Assembly (NCBI GenBank): GCA_002869585.1
Contig: PKUO01000079.1
Span: forward strand, 1 to 34,902
From: Sedimenticola sp.
GTDB lineage: Bacteria; Pseudomonadota; Gammaproteobacteria; Chromatiales; Chromatiaceae
Reading direction: 5' to 3'
Length of the DNA stretch: 34,902 nucleotides
Of the stretch, positions 34,644 to 34,902 are shown one piece after another; position 1 is the stretch's first letter; each line of letters starts with the position of its first letter. Under the pieces are notes generated by a model that saw only the letters and a program-made list of their open reading frames with translations, was not told where the DNA came from and made no database searches. Made by a program: the position numbers and the translations under genes.

Positions 34644-34753
34644 TACGGCATCGAGTATCGCAAATAGTGAGATGCGTCAGTCACTGAGTGAATAGGCACA
34701 CGACAGTTGTGCTTTTATTCAGTTTCGTTTCAGCTGAGGTTATTACACTTTGT

Positions 34754-34902
34754 ATGTGCCCGGACAGAACGGCTGCCTTGGATGTGTATCTTGCCAGGAT
34801 TATCAAAGTGACGACTGCAACACTAGCCCTGATCATCTTCCTCCTGATTATACTTCAGGTCAGCCTGTTTTTTCTGGTTGGCCTGGTTCGGCGCAGACAT
34901 CA
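34754..34902 (+). CDS. Start of an unidentified membrane protein, cut by the window end
   Basis: The frame from ATG 34754 runs open to the window end (49 codons). A hydrophobic stretch begins near the in-frame GTG at 34808 and reads TLALIIFLLIILQVSLFFLVGLVRRR in effect: one membrane helix followed by a basic turn, oriented with the N-terminus outside. ATG 34754 or GTG 34808 could be the start; the latter gives a shorter, more usual N-terminus. No family is recognisable from this much sequence. Confidence 0.35.
   Translation, partial: MCPDRTAALDVYLARIIKVTTATLALIIFLLIILQVSLFFLVGLVRRRH

Overview
The window looks like chromosomal DNA of a gammaproteobacterium with moderately high GC. The gene set would fit a sulfur-oxidising, PHB-storing lineage (Chromatiales or Sedimenticola-like): a persulfide dioxygenase, a secreted DsrE-family protein, an SLC13 anion transporter, bacteriohemerythrin, acetoacetyl-CoA reductase and a suf operon. 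This placement is inferred from gene content only; there is no rRNA or other phylogenetic marker here. I found no tRNA, rRNA, CRISPR array or prophage.

Layout. 1-160: right end of an IS200/IS605 (IS1341-type) element with the last codons of tnpB and a probable omegaRNA 3' end, abutting a truncated and frameshifted ABC solute-binding protein gene (161-1194). 1.2-4.3 kb: DUF971 protein, ETHE1-like persulfide dioxygenase and RecQ. 4.4-10.2 kb: an SLC13 permease and a Usp-like gene on the minus strand, divergent from a sensor kinase and an NtrC-family regulator. The intergenic region holds a near-consensus sigma-54 promoter facing the Usp-like gene and two palindromes upstream of it that look like activator sites. 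The kinase carries an in-frame TAA near its C-terminus. 10.2-13.0 kb: small genes (hypothetical, bacteriohemerythrin, secreted DsrE-like, pterin carbinolamine dehydratase, membrane protein, small acidic protein).

13.3-18.0 kb: sufB-C-D-T-A-E behind an IscR type-1-like operator, with no cysteine desulfurase gene. 18.0-23.0 kb: a TetR/AcrR repressor divergent from an RND adaptor and pump, with an AcrR-like operator between them. 23.0-27.7 kb: EptA-type phosphoethanolamine transferase, EamA exporter, a secreted protein combining four small beta-rich repeats with an FGE/SUMF1-like domain that lacks the catalytic cysteines, and a PCu(A)C lipoprotein.

27.8-32.6 kb is the least conventional part: a tight minus-strand operon of a ThDP-dependent enzyme, a large GT-A-like protein and a small sulfotransferase-like protein, converging with an AdoMet methyltransferase. 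This may be an undescribed pathway that makes and decorates a sulfated or glycosylated product. 32.8-34.9 kb: phaB, a FieF-type cation exporter and the start of a further membrane protein cut by the window end.
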